Of a DNA stretch of 64,000 nt, positions 19,244 through 30,645 are shown one piece after another. Numbering within the stretch: position 1 is the first letter of the stretch; each line of letters opens with the position of its first letter. Below the pieces are notes generated by a model. It ran no database searches and had not been told where the DNA came from. It saw only the letters and a program-made list of their open reading frames with translations. This stretch comes from Siphlonurus alternatus. Lineage: Eukaryota; Arthropoda; Insecta; Ephemeroptera; Siphlonuridae. Location of the stretch: the NCBI GenBank assembly GCA_949825025.1, contig OX463782.1, positions 30,599,351-30,663,350 of the forward strand. Direction: 5' to 3'. A program made the translations under genes and the position numbers.

Positions 19244-22200
19244 CTACAATGGAAAATGTATTACAATTAAATGAAAGCAATTTAATTTATGTCATTATTA
19301 TCCGAATATTTTTAAATTTTAATTAATAATTTTTTACTTACAATATTATCGCATTTAATTATAGGACACGTAGGACCTGAGCAGTTTTCAAGTTTCCGTG
19401 GCGCAGCATTCTTACTTTTCTTTTTTGCGTATCTTGCTTTACCAGCTATTGTTGTTATAAGAAGAGATTTCGTCGTCAAAGGCTTTGTTGTCGTAACTAC
19501 TTTTGCATTAGTGATAGCTACTGTAGTTCTCATGGTATTTTTTTGTGTGGATTGTGCTTTTAGTGCTCTTTGATCTACCGTAGGTCTCATTGTTGTTGCC
19601 ACGACTCTTGCTGTAGTTTGCATATTCTTCATAGTCGTTATAATAGCTTGTGTTGTCAATAACTTTGTAGTAGGTTTTATCGTAGTTCCTGTAGCTCTTG
19701 CGATTGTTGCAGATAGTGTAACTTTACCTATTGTTGAAGATTTTGTAACTCTTGCAGTTGTTGCTGCTACCGTATTTTTTGCGGTTGTTGCTGCTACCGT
19801 ATTTTTTGCGGTTTTTGCCGTTGCCGTATTTTTTGCGGTTATTGCTGCTGCCGTATTTTTTGCGGTTATTGCTGCTGCCGTATTTTTTGCAGTTGTTGCT
19901 GCTGCTGTAACTTTTGCAGTTGTTGCTGCTGCTGTAACTTTTGCAGTTGTTACTGCTGCCGTAACTTTTGCAGTTGTTGCTGCTGCCGTAACTGCTGTTG
20001 TTGATGCCTTAATTTTAGCTGCTGTTGCTTTTGTTGCTGCTGTTGCTTTTGCCGTCGTAGCGGTGGTTCCTTTCGTAGTTTGAGATGTTGCTGCTGAGGA
20101 GGCTTTGGTTGGCGTTGCGACTGTTGAAGATTTGTTGTTACGTCCAGAGTGCGGAAGTCCCCCTACAGTGCTTGCTGTAACACATTTTGTTTTATGATAG
20201 TATTAGTACAAATTTAAAAACTTTACTAAATAACGTATCCTGATTTTTCTCTTGACATTTTTAATTAGGTGTGTACGAATTCGTGATCACGAAACATTAT
20301 TTTAAACGAGTATTGAATTTATAATTACATGCACCTGAATAGTATACAGTATGCAATGTATAATATATGTATATATTATTATATACATAATTGAAACCTA
20401 CACAGTGATGGAGAAAATAACAATTAATGTTTTGTTGATATTTTGAATCCTCACATTTACGAAATTTATTTAAATGAATTAAATATTTCTTCAATATTTA
20501 AATAATTTTCTTTGCATATTTTTTGGTGAATAAACTCTTGTGTATATTCGCTTACCAGTCTTATTAGCATTGCTTGAATTGCCTTTTCCCGATTCAGCCT
20601 TGACTGACACATTTGAATTTAAAAATATTTTTTTAAAAATGTCGCAATTAGATAACAATTCTTTCTTCTTTTCACACGTAGCATCTGAAACTTATAGTGG
20701 AAAACACACATGTAATGACTGCATGATATTAATAAACTATATGTTAAAGAAAATATTAGAATATTTACAGTAACACGCATGCATATATATATAGTAAAAT
20801 GTGACATATATATATAATATATGAGATTGTAAATAAATATACCTTTTTCCTTTGCTTTCTTCTCCTTTGTAACAGGACATTCCTGAAAAGGTTTTAATGA
20901 GTATAATATATTATACAATACGTGCAATTTTCTCCTACAATAAGTAACATTAATTTTTATAAAAAAAATTAAAACGTAAGATTATATATATAATACATAA
21001 TAATGTAGTATATAGAAATATCCATGTACCATAAAAATATAACACAAATAGTACGTACAGTAAAAACATAGCAGAAATAAACTTTAAACACGAATTCGTG
21101 TCAGCTAACCATAGACCATATTTATGTGCTGTTTTGATTTGGTTACAAATAAACATACGAGAACTTATAATTTTCATTAAAGAGAGATAATCATTTTTTT
21201 TAAACCTCACTCAATGTGATTAGGTGTAAGAATAGGCTTGCCTAAAACTAAGCATAAAGATATTAGATATTTTCTATTTACAGTCATTCATCAATCAGTA
21301 TAATATTTCAACTATTACTTAAAGTATATATATACAATTAAACTGTTGTCATTTTTGGTCAAGAATAATTTCTAATAAATTCGAATAGAGTTTCCAATAA
21401 TATTTATGACTATTTAACGCACCATCAGTAAACACTTGCGCACACACTGCATCAGCATTAGGGGCTGTGCTAAACACGAAGCCGCCATCTTGGTTTTACT
21501 TTGGACAGTAGGGCACAGGCCTGTAAAAAAAATAATAATAAGATAAGTAGAAGGTTGATTTTCAATATTTATTCTTCAAATTATTTTAAGTCAATTATCA
21601 ACTGTTTCAAATTAACAAAGATGTGACTGACAATCAAATCTTCTTCACAAAAAATATGGAACTTATGAACAACTAAAAGAGTATATTTTTTACTTGTATT
21701 GTTTAAAAAATTTCTAGATAATTTAAAAAAAAAAAAAATAGAAAGTGTCTCTGTTAAGAAACAATTGTTTAGCTACCTTACTAAAAAAAATTATTGTATT
21801 AACAAAAGAAAACTGTCAATAATAATTGTGTAAATTCTTATTTGTAATATGTCTAATGTCAATAATATCTTTCTCCTTTTCAGATATCTGGAAAAAAATT
21901 TAGTATGTATAGTCTCAATGTACCAAATGGTATTTATTTATTTATTTATTTAATGTGAATAAATAAATATTTAAACGTGCAGTTTAGCTTTCATATCAAA
22001 ATGTAACAAGTGTCATATTTTTTTTTGCTGGAAACGGATGTATGTACGTATATACTGTACGTTGAAACAGCTAACACAGCTTGAAAGCTAACGCTGATTT
22101 TGTTGCTTGAGTTGTTGCGTGTTTTTATTGTATTTATTGCTTTACATACATCGTGTCAATACAAAATTAGCAAAATTTTGACAAGAATTCATATTATCAG

Positions 22201-25200
22201 ATTTTAAATAAAATTTATACAAAACATGTAGATGTTTTGTGTTTCAATATAGGAAACAGAGTAAAAAAAAAAAAAAAAAAAAAACTTTTCTATGATTGCA
22301 ACCATCAGATATAAAACTCAAGGACAAATTTTTGATTCCATAATTATAAATTTTAAATAATTTTTTAAGGTCGAGTTGAATTTCACAACATCAAGATTTA
22401 TATAATATATTACTGCAAAAATCAAATTAAAATTATCTCATTAGTAAATTTTAATAATCTTCAATCGCTTCTTAGAATTCTTCGATCAGGCGCGGATCCA
22501 GGGGGGGGGGGGCTGGGGGGGCTGCAGCCCCGAAATTTTTTGGATTTAACATGGGCAATATAGGCATTTCCCCCACTCCAAATTTTTTTTAACATTGGCC
22601 TTATGGAGGCAGCCCCCCCCCCCCCCCAATTTTTTTGCTGGATCAGCGTCTGGAATTCTTCTCATGTTAACAATATGTGTGTGTTTTTCTTTTACTTGCG
22701 TGAGTTTTCATGTTTTGTCATTTATTTTAGTCATTAAAAGGAAAAAAGATGCGTCAAATTAAATGAGTTATTGACCTCAATATCCCAATGACTCAAAGTC
22801 ATTAAAAAAATGACAAGTTGAGAAGCAAGGGAAATTTTGTTTCTCTTAATATTTTTTTAGAATTTCCCGAGTGACATGATAATCTATATATTTTTTAAAT
22901 ATTGAAAGTAATGACAATGCCCCTATTAATACATTATATATAAAAAATTGATAGGAATTTGACGCCGGGGCATAGTAATTTTCTGGACTTGGAAATATCT
23001 GAAAGTAATAAGGACAAAGTAACTTTCCACTATGTTTTTATCACGTCTGAAGTATTAATTTTCAAACAAGTAGTGCAAAAAACGTATCAATTTTGAATTA
23101 CTTTTAGCAATACTTCCTGGCCACTAAAAAAATCTGAAAAAATCAGAGTATCATAATTTGGTTCTCCCTATTCATTTCTACAGTAAAAAAAATCATGCAG
23201 GTTGTCCGGTGTATAATTTATATATGATTCAACAATAGAATATTAATATTTTAAATAATGATTATTTCCTCAAGTTAATTGTATCTCTACACATACTTGC
23301 CTGCGATAGTTTTTAAGCAGCTATTCACCCCATTTTTCAACATTTCCTTCCAGTCTGTCTTCAAAGAAGCTGAGAGAAACTTGATCACTTGTTCATGATT
23401 GATTTTGTTTTCTGCGTTTAACTGCGGTGAAAATTTAGCATAATTTACTTCAATTTTGCTTATTGATGTTTGTTTATTTACTTACCAGATTTTCTTTGCG
23501 GAATATACACTCAACAAAGCTCTGAAAAAAAAATATATACATTGAAATTATTTTTAAAAATTTTCATGAGAAGTTGTATAAAATTTTGAAAATTCTTACC
23601 ATTTGTGCTGTCATGTTGCGTCCTGTTAAAATAAAATTATTATGTCATGATTATTCAAAGAAAGATATAATACATATATTTTTATTTTAAAAGTTGTGTA
23701 TTGTTTAAAACAATATATATTAATTATAATATAATAATATTATTATTCTACTCTCATGCGCGGTGTAAATGTGCAGCATAGCTATTATAATATAATTACA
23801 TCTTAATTGCATACAGGATACTAAAATTCCTCAGTACTGTTTCATGAGAACCTAGATATTATGTGCTCTGAATCAATTTTTACAATCAGCTTAATTTCAT
23901 TATCATTATCATGCACGCAATTTAAAATTCATGTAATTTAATTATTCCTTAAAAAGCTTTGATGTTGTACGTGTATATTGTAAATAAATAAGTAATATGT
24001 AATGAAAAATTTAACTGTTTTAGCTGTGTTATCTCTATTTTGTTTTCCTTGTCGTTTCATATTATAATTACTCATAATTACTAGGAATCGAGGTATAAAT
24101 TTAACTCCGAAACCTAGTAGACTTGAAATATATAGAACAGGGCCTTTTATGAGCTGTTTGAGAATTTATAATAATTTACCATGTTTTTTAAAGTGTATTC
24201 CTGATGTGAAAATGTTTACAAGAAAACAAAAGTTTTCTCATCGATAAGTGCTATTATTCAGTGTCATCATTTATGAATGAAAAGTTTTAATGTGTTGTGT
24301 TAGTGTGATATTGACGTTTCTGGAACCTCAAGAATTTGTATTATTGTATTTTAATGCATTTGATTGTAGGATATTATGGAAATAAAAAATTATTGAATTT
24401 GAATACAAATACACGATACCGTGAATTTTATGTGTGACATGTAACGGGAATTTGTGTCTTCAACTCATCTTTTAACACGTCTAAACCTAATCTTTTTACC
24501 TCTGAAACACATCTTATTTCCTCTTCTCTCAAAGTGAGGATGAAATGAAGACAATATTTCTAACATTTCATGTTCAAGAAGAGGAAAAAATACGTAATCT
24601 CTTCTTTTTCACCTCTTTTTTCCTCTAAATTGGTGCAAAATAAGAGGAGAAAAGACGAGAGGAGAGCTTAATAGCGAAGAAAAGATGAAATTTATTTCAA
24701 TTCAGGACACGTACTTCACGCTCCGTTTTAACAAATAACTTTCTACTCACGGACATTCTCCTCCATCTGTCCGAGAGTTTCGTTCTCCTTGTAATGGCGG
24801 TGCAGAATGAACTCTTGGAAGAGCACCATGTTCTCCGCGGCGGCCACGCCAGATATGTTCTTGTTACAGTGGGTCACGATACTTTTGTTCAGATTGATCT
24901 CAGGCATGTTGGAACAACACATCGCACTGCCCTGAAAAATAAACCTTATTACCATATAACTTTATGAATGTTAAAACTTGATATTTTTTTATACCCAAAA
25001 TTCCAAAAAAGGCTGCAAATTGACATTTTATGCAGTATATGTAGTGTGTTTCATTAAGTATCACATTTTTTTTTTAATTTTTACAGTGATAACCTTCACG
25101 AGCTTGAAGCTTGAGGTATATTAAAGGGTAAGGGTAAAGGAGATAAAGGATCGTGTCCATGCATGGCCTGTTATTCGTTTCAGCGAGTGAGACTGAGGGA

Positions 25201-28200
25201 ACCGTGGAAAACTTCAGTCAGAATGTACAACTTATTTTATTTTTATCAATGAACCAAAGGAACGTCTAAAGCCTGTGGAACTACAACCAGTACATTCACT
25301 GCACTGGGTGGAAAGCAAGATGAATTTACCCCAGAGATGGAGCAACGTAATTTTTACTATAACTGTTTTTTAAACTCTATACATGCACTAGCTACGAACT
25401 ACATTAACAACTGAACTTTTATCGCTGAATGCTAATTACACTTGTTACAATTGAACGTTATAATGGAACATGAAATAAACTTACAGTAAAATTGAGGTCT
25501 CGACAACGAAGACTTTCTGTTGCAGCGGGTCTCTCAGACGTTGACTTCACCTCCGTTTTATCCTTAGTGACAACATCATCAGTGGACTCAATTGTTGTCC
25601 CGCTCTCGTCAGACATACTGCAACAATAACAACAATATTCAACAAAAACTCGCTATTAAATTATCATCTTCTAGTATCACAAAAACCTTAACATAAAATA
25701 TGCTTATTCGCTATTATCTTATTATTAACGAAAAAAAGTAAAATATCATTTTATAAAATTTATTGTACCTATTTTAAATATCAATGCTATTTTTATAATC
25801 CATAATTATGTAAATACAATGCATGAATTTACTATAACAATATTATGATTAAATGCTTCAGCAACTGAAAAAAAAAATAAATAAATAATTTGCATTATTT
25901 AAATTCACTTCAATTTCTTCTACCATAGACGTATATTGCATTATGTAAAGGGCATTCACAAAGCCTTAAGGCCACATTTAAGGCTCAATAATTTAAGACC
26001 AGAAATTTTGGGTCTAAAAAACACGTCTAAAATCAAGCTTTAAATTATCGAGCCTTACATTTGGCCTTAAGACTTTGTGAATGCCCCTTAGTATGTATAT
26101 GTATACTGCATTACATATTTTTTCGGATAAAAAATAAATTAATTTTTAATCCCACCTGCTTTCCTCATCTACAACCGTATCTGATTCGTCTGAAGGATCA
26201 GCTGTCGTTTTTTTCTCTACAGATTTTGTTGTGGCGGATTTTGTAGTAGATTTCTCAGCAGGTTTAGTGCTATTTGATAGAAAATAAATTTTAAAATCAC
26301 TTAAAATATTAATAATATATTAAATATTAAATAACAAGCAGAAGTATGAAAGTGATTAATTAATTTCCTCGATCAGTTTACTTCTTAAGTAAATAAGATA
26401 CATAAAAAAATCACAAACTTTTTTTTTATTTGTGTACTAGTTGCAACAAAAATTCATAGATCACTTGGTAAAAATATGCATGTAAAACAAAATAACATGA
26501 TTAGATGTTAAAAATCATTGTATTTTTTAAAAAAAATCAAATTTAAACTGCAGTTTTATTTTGAGTGCCTTACAAATAGTAATAAAACCTTTCATTTCCA
26601 TTTTTTCGAATGCTACAAGGTAAAAAAAATGAATAAATAAAAAAAGGTTTATATAATAATTATAACAAATAATAATTTTGTGATAAATAGGTATTTACGT
26701 TTCATCTGTAACGTCTTCTTCATTGACCGATGGTTCATCTGGGTTTTCTGCTGGAGCACCATCTTCTTCTTTAGCTGCTGTGGTGGCTGTCTTGATGACA
26801 CCTTTTGAAGGAGACTTCGCCACAGTTGAAGAATTTGACTTACTGTTAGTAATTTTAGTTTCAGTGTTAGCGGTGGATTTTGTGCCATTTTTTTCTAACT
26901 TCACATCTGTTTTTCCTCCCGACTTTGCATCAGATTTTATTGAATTTTTTTCTGATTTAGAATCCGTTTTACCGTCCGATTTAGAGCTTCCAGCTGGTTT
27001 GCCTTTGTCTCCGAACTTCTCATCTTCTGTCGTTGAATTTTTATTTTTGGAAGAAGAAGAAGTCGACGGAGTTTTTCCTGCAGCTTTTGTAGTTATTTCT
27101 GGTTCTGAAAATGTGTAAAAATTAAAATTAAAAATTAATTTTAAATTAGCATATTTAAGCTTCATAGGCTTTTGTTTACTCTTAATATTTTGACTACATA
27201 TAATATTACATATATATGTTATATATATAATATTATATTACTGTATTTTGTCCATAAAAGAGATAATAAAATAAGTTATTAAATTATATTTTAAATTAAA
27301 TTCTACAAATTAAATTCTACAAATTAATACAAAAAATGTTTTATTTTATCATGCGTAATTTTTTTCTTGTTAACTTTTATGCACTGAAATATGTAAATTA
27401 AATTTAATATTAATTATAAAAATATATGTATAGCAAAAAAAGAGTAACCCACATTTATATTAATTTTATAAGAGCTATTCACAAAAAAATTATCATTGAT
27501 TTAGCCTTGAAACTTTGAGTACCAGATTTAGTACTGTAATTTTATACGAGCGCGTACTATCAATACAAATTTACATAGGCTATAATAAAATCTATGCTAA
27601 CAATTTTTTTTATATAATTTTGATACGAGCGCGTACTATCAATACAAATTTACATAGGCTATAATAAAATCTATGCTAACAATTTTTTTTATATAATTTT
27701 GATACGAGCACGTACTATCAATACAAATTTACATAGGCTATAATAAAATATATGCTAACAATTTTTGTAAATTATAATTTGTAACATTAAAAAATATACT
27801 TTTTCATTAATGCAATATTCTCCAGTGCACTTTATTAACGTAAATACATGAATATGAACCGACGATCAAGAAACAATGCAACTTATAAATCATACCAGTA
27901 TGGTCTGTAGCCTCTTCAATATCATCTGTCTCCTCATCTTGACAAACAACTAGAGTGACCTGGAAGTACAGTTTGTTTACTAGAAAATTTTACATCAGGG
28001 TATCTATTTGCTGCAACAGTTCAAAGGCCATTTTTGAGTGCGTGGGTAATAAAAGTCAAGAAAATGACTTGACTTCATGGTAACGATAGAAAAATAAACA
28101 GCAAAATAACTAACAATTTTAACTGTTGACTACAATAAATACATTGATCTTAAATTTTAAATTAATAAATAAATGTCCCTTAAAATATGCAAAAATAAAA

Positions 28201-28710
28201 ACTACGTAGAATATTGTGTATCATTTATAAGTATCATATTATAACGTTCAAAAAGTATTATATATATTATTAATATTATCATGTAGAATATACAAGACAT
28301 ATCGCAAGACACTATAAATGCAAGAAGTATGTACTAGTAATGGTAGGTTGCTAAAATGAGCTGTAATAACATATATTAATTAAATTTAACTAAAATTTTA
28401 TTGTTGATAAATGTAGAATTAATAAAGTATAAACTTTATAACGAAATTGTAAATAATATTGATTTATTTGAACATCCAATAACTAATTTCATAATAGTGG
28501 TACCTTATTAAACATTCATAATTTAAATTCCAATTTTTATGCTCATAATACAATTGCAATTTTCGATGTTGAAAAACAATAATAGATCTGACTGCTCTTA
28601 TATATATATATTGTCATAATTATTTTCTTTGAAGGTATAATAAAAATAGTTCTTACGCTGTATAAGAAGGTCCCAAAAGAAAGAAGCCACAGCAATGTGA
28701 ACTTCGTCAT
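16714..28710 (-). CDS. Gene A: secreted OBP-C-type lectin chimera
   Basis: Seventeen proposed exons (5' to 3'): 28710-28657, 27959-27896, 27104-26699, 26269-26156, 25617-25485, 24931-24751, 23622-23600, 23521-23486, 23421-23301, 21520-21423, 20882-20843, 20684-20556, 20174-19342, 19243-19210, 18129-18065, 17236-17134 and 16994-16714. Total 2715 nt, 904 aa, every junction in phase. Order: signal peptide (1-18), acidic segment, Lys/Ser/Thr linker (to about 257), Plus-C OBP-like domain (about 251-412), Lys-rich segment, Thr/Ala repeat linker (to about 744), one CTLD. The leader and acidic exons match genes B and C, and the 3' exon series matches every CTLD in the cluster, so the OBP part sits inside a lectin-family gene. 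The protein is probably secreted. Ligand is unknown. One gene is favoured over two because no leader exon or terminal exon was found between the two domains. Confidence 0.72.
18489..18813. mobile_element. GACGTC MITE family, copy 3
   Basis: Inner blocks as in copy 1, but ends are AATGGACAATTTGCATGACA and its complement, defining a second subfamily. Lies in a gene A intron. Confidence 0.88.
19342..20174 (-). CDS. Gene A Thr/Ala-rich repeat linker exon
   Basis: One 833-nt exon, open from a GTTACAG acceptor to an ATT|GTAAGT donor. The first two thirds are near-tandem repeats of a unit like T-A-A-A-T-T-A-K-V/N-T. The last part loses the repeat and ends in the three-cysteine motif C-S-G-P-T-C-P-I-I-K-C that precedes CTLDs in this cluster. 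The composition suggests an O-glycosylated mucin-like stalk. Most of the frame lacks an ATG, as expected for an internal exon. Confidence 0.75.
19770..20000 (-). repeat. 30-bp coding repeats in gene A linker
   Basis: About seven degenerate 30-bp units on the minus strand encoding ten residues each (for example AAITAKNTAA and AATTAKVTAA). Adjacent copies are almost identical at the DNA level, indicating recent tandem expansion. Confidence 0.75.
20556..20882 (-). CDS. Gene A Lys-rich exons after the OBP-like domain
   Basis: Exon 20843-20882 encodes ECPVTKEKKAKEK and supplies the C-P end of the OBP-like domain. Exon 20556-20684 encodes DATCEKKKELLSNC then a Ser/Asn/Lys-rich stretch ending NANKT. 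Two more cysteines are present. Phases 0-1 and 1-1 connect to the large Thr/Ala exon. An internal AG at 20604 could be an alternative acceptor in the same frame. Confidence 0.6.
21423..24931 (-). CDS. Gene A Plus-C odorant-binding-protein-like domain
   Basis: Five exons: 24931-24751, 23622-23600, 23521-23486, 23421-23301 and 21520-21423. Visible landmarks are AMCCSNMPEI (CC..P, residues 261-269), HCNKN, SFVECIFRKENLL, a DWKEMLKNGVNSCL helix and a C-terminal QCVRKC. The next exon starts with ECP, giving C-V-x-x-C...C-P. Doubled cysteine followed by proline, VECIF and a terminal C-P are hallmarks of insect Plus-C OBPs, small secreted hydrophobic-ligand carriers. The 23301 junction fits only a GC donor (GCAAGT): the nearby GT donor would put a stop in the next exon. 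Reading past the last donor gives a stop two codons later (LLM-VR-stop), so an OBP-only isoform is possible. Confidence 0.78.
22486..22652. mobile_element. G-tract foldback element
   Basis: Left end CAGGCGCGGATCCAG with a run of G, and right end a run of C then CTGGATCAGCGTCTG, inverted with a GCAGCCCC core. A copy of GAATTCTT lies near both borders and may be an hAT-type duplication. Gene A intron. Confidence 0.6.
23099..23210. mobile_element. GACGTC MITE family, half copy 4
   Basis: Only the right arm is clear (AATACTTCCTGGCC...AAAAAATCTGAAAAAATCAG...CATTTCTACAGTAAAAAA...GTTGTCC). The left arm is lost or too degraded. Gene A intron. Confidence 0.55.
24082..24410 (+). mobile_element. LINE 3' remnant, plus strand
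   Basis: A frame from about 24082 to 24247 reads PKPSRLEIYRTGP, then LRIYNNLP, the style of the C-terminal end of LINE reverse transcriptases. It is followed by untranslated sequence ending GGAAATAAAAAATTATTGAA. Truncated and dead. Inside a gene A intron. Confidence 0.5.
25110..25230. repeat. Dispersed repeat, copy 2 (inverted)
   Basis: Inverse of the repeat at 25-125, sharing GAGGGAACCGTGGAAAACTT. Gene A intron. Confidence 0.5.
25485..27104 (-). CDS. Gene A Lys/Ser/Thr-rich linker exons
   Basis: Three exons (26699-27104, 26156-26269, 25485-25617) encode about 217 residues dominated by Lys, Ser, Thr, Asp and Glu, with repeated KSD/KTD motifs such as SKSDGKTDSKSEKNS. This part is charged and Lys-rich, unlike the Thr-rich linkers of genes B and C. 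The last exon ends SLRCRDLNFT, whose cysteine may be the first of the OBP-like domain. Phases are 1-2, 2-2 and 2-0, the same series seen before the first CTLD in genes B and C. Confidence 0.7.
25946..26090. mobile_element. Short MITE in gene A intron
   Basis: Ends TAAAGGGCATTCACAAAGCC and CTTTGTGAATGCCCCTTA are inverted. Arms share CCTTAAGGCC/GGCCTTAAG. Confidence 0.78.
27545..27765. repeat. 79-bp tandem repeat, about 2.8 copies
   Basis: Unit begins TACGAGCGCGTACTATCAAT at 27545, 27624 and 27703. Copies differ at only a few bases. Lies in the gene A intron between the acidic exon and the Lys/Ser linker. Confidence 0.9.
27896..28710 (-). CDS. Gene A leader and acidic exons
   Basis: Exon 28657-28710 encodes a signal peptide (MTKFTLLWLLSFGTFLYS) and ends at AGC|GTAAGA. 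Exon 27896-27959 encodes VTLVVCQDEETDDIEEA and ends in phase 1. The layout (phase-0 leader exon, then a 61-64 nt acidic exon ending in phase 1) is the same as in genes B and C. Confidence 0.78.
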
Positions 28711-28818
28711 ATCTCTGCCACTGCGCTACGTGGCAGCTTTTTGCCATCAATGTGGAGCCAATAAAATAAAAAAAAATAAATTTCAGTCATATCCTGTCAA
28801 TTGTCGTCATTTATGTAT

Positions 28819-29046
28819 CGTAACATACAGTAAAATTTACATAACATTCCCTCAGGAAGTAGCCGGAAGTGTAAGGTTTCTGATCTTTCTTTCCGTATTT
28901 CAGTGTTACAATTTCACACACAGGTCAGTACTTCTACTTCAAACTAATCTGTAAAATTTCAAAAGTGAATTACAAACAGAATAGTTGCAAACCTCACACT
29001 TCCGGCTACTTCCGGAAGAAATGAAATTAATTTGACTGTATGTAAC
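28819..29046. mobile_element. Inverted-repeat element upstream of gene A
   Basis: Ends GTAACATACAGTAAAATT and AATTTGACTGTATGTAAC with an inner inverted pair GGAAGTAGCCGGAAGTG. It begins 109 bp before the gene A start codon, so it occupies the promoter region. Confidence 0.75.
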
Positions 29047-29356
29047 AAATCGAAAACAAATTACAATTTTATAGCTATAAATAGTAAATGAAGAGCTTAT
29101 ACTGTACTGTACTGTAATATACTGTACGTCAGTGACATTTTAATTCACTTAATAATTGTTGCTATTAGAAACAAATTTATGACGATCAAATTTAAAAAAA
29201 AATAATAATTAATTTATCATCTCATTAATTATTTTATTTTATTCCTAACAAATATTAGAATAAGTATTTTATTCAAACCTAAATATTATTGATTATATAA
29301 TTATATGCGTATGATTATATAATTCTTATAAACAAATTCTGCCTCGATCGTGGGAA

Positions 29357-29678
29357 TAGAGTATTGACCTAAAAATTTTTTATTGCAGATATGGATAGAG
29401 CGTGCAAAGTTATGCTACCCTGATTTTTTTTTCAGATTTTTTAGAGCCCGGGAACTATTTTTAAAAAATAATTGAAAATTATTTTTGTGACGTCACGCGG
29501 TGGCAAGTCCTATCTTTTTCTTAAGGAGCGGCGTCTCGTGACGTCACAAAAAAAACTTTCAATAATTTTTTAAAAATAGTTCCCGGATTCTAAAAAAATC
29601 TGAAAAAAATCAGGGTAGCATAAATTTGCACGCTCTATCCTTTTCTGCAATAAAAAATTTTGAGGTCGATACTCCATT
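29357..29678. mobile_element. GACGTC MITE family, copy 5
   Basis: GAGTATTGACCT subfamily, closely similar to copy 1 (GTGCAAAGTTATGCTACCC, AGCCCGGGAACTATTT, GTGACGTCAC). Confidence 0.88.
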
Positions 29679-30236
29679 GTATGTAAAATTATGTTCTGCC
29701 ATGATTGTAAAATATGTTATCATCTGATAAACCTGTCATGTGAGACGGTATTATAGAACCTAAATTTTATAACATTTGAAAACAGTGTAAATGGGACCTT
29801 GATTTTGTGACCTGTTCGGTAAAATCCTTATTTTTTTTTTTCATATTTTAAATTAAATAATTTTATAATGCTTAGTTTATATTTTTGACTATATTTTTCA
29901 ACCATTTACTTATTTTAAACCTCAAGTGATAAACCTTGAATTTTACTTAAAACTCTAGAGACTATAACCAACCAGTGTGAATCCTCAATATTTGTCACGA
30001 ATGGTTTTAGTACAACCCCCTTTGTTTGGTTATTGTTGAGGGGATATTCCCGTGGATGGAGCAAAGAGGCTACATGGAGACTCTTAAAATAACTGTGGTG
30101 TTTTCACTCTAGCATTACCAAAGGGAGAGTCAAAATATCCCAAATCTCTTTCAAAACGGAAAAAAGTACAAATGATTGCTCTAAAAAAATCTGGAAAAAT
30201 TTGAAATTCTCAGTTAGATAACAAACAATGTATTTC

Positions 30237-30240
<4 letters not shown>

Positions 30241-30305
<65 letters not shown>

Positions 30306-30306
30306 G
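30241..30306. repeat. TA dinucleotide microsatellite
   Basis: About 65 bp of TA repeat. Confidence 0.95.
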
Positions 30307-30400
30307 TGAAAAAAAAACATTAAAAAAGGTTAGTTAATTAGGGATTTAACTAGAGGATCCTGGGCAAAGCGTTGGTACAAAAAAGTTCTTGCATGGTAAA

Positions 30401-30645
30401 GAACCCTAGCATTAAGAAGCTTTTTCATATAGTGATGTCACGCGAGGCTTGGTGGGGCGAGAAAAGCGCACTTGTAGTGAAACCGTATGGTGGCCATATT
30501 GGCGAGGAAAAATCGCTGTGGGAAAGTGATTTTTCCTCGCTTATATGGCTGCCATACGATTTTACTGCAAGTGCGCTTTTCTCGCTCTGCCAAGCCTCGC
30601 GTGACATCGCTCTATTTATGGAAAAGCGTCTTAATGCTAGGGTTC
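30401..30645. mobile_element. Foldback element GAACCCTAGCATTAAG
   Basis: Inverted ends GAACCCTAGCATTAAG and CTTAATGCTAGGGTTC. Arms share GAGGCTTGG and GCGAGAAAAGCGCACTTG. Related sequence occurs at 59775-59985. The overlapping ORFs are by-products of the arms. Confidence 0.8.
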
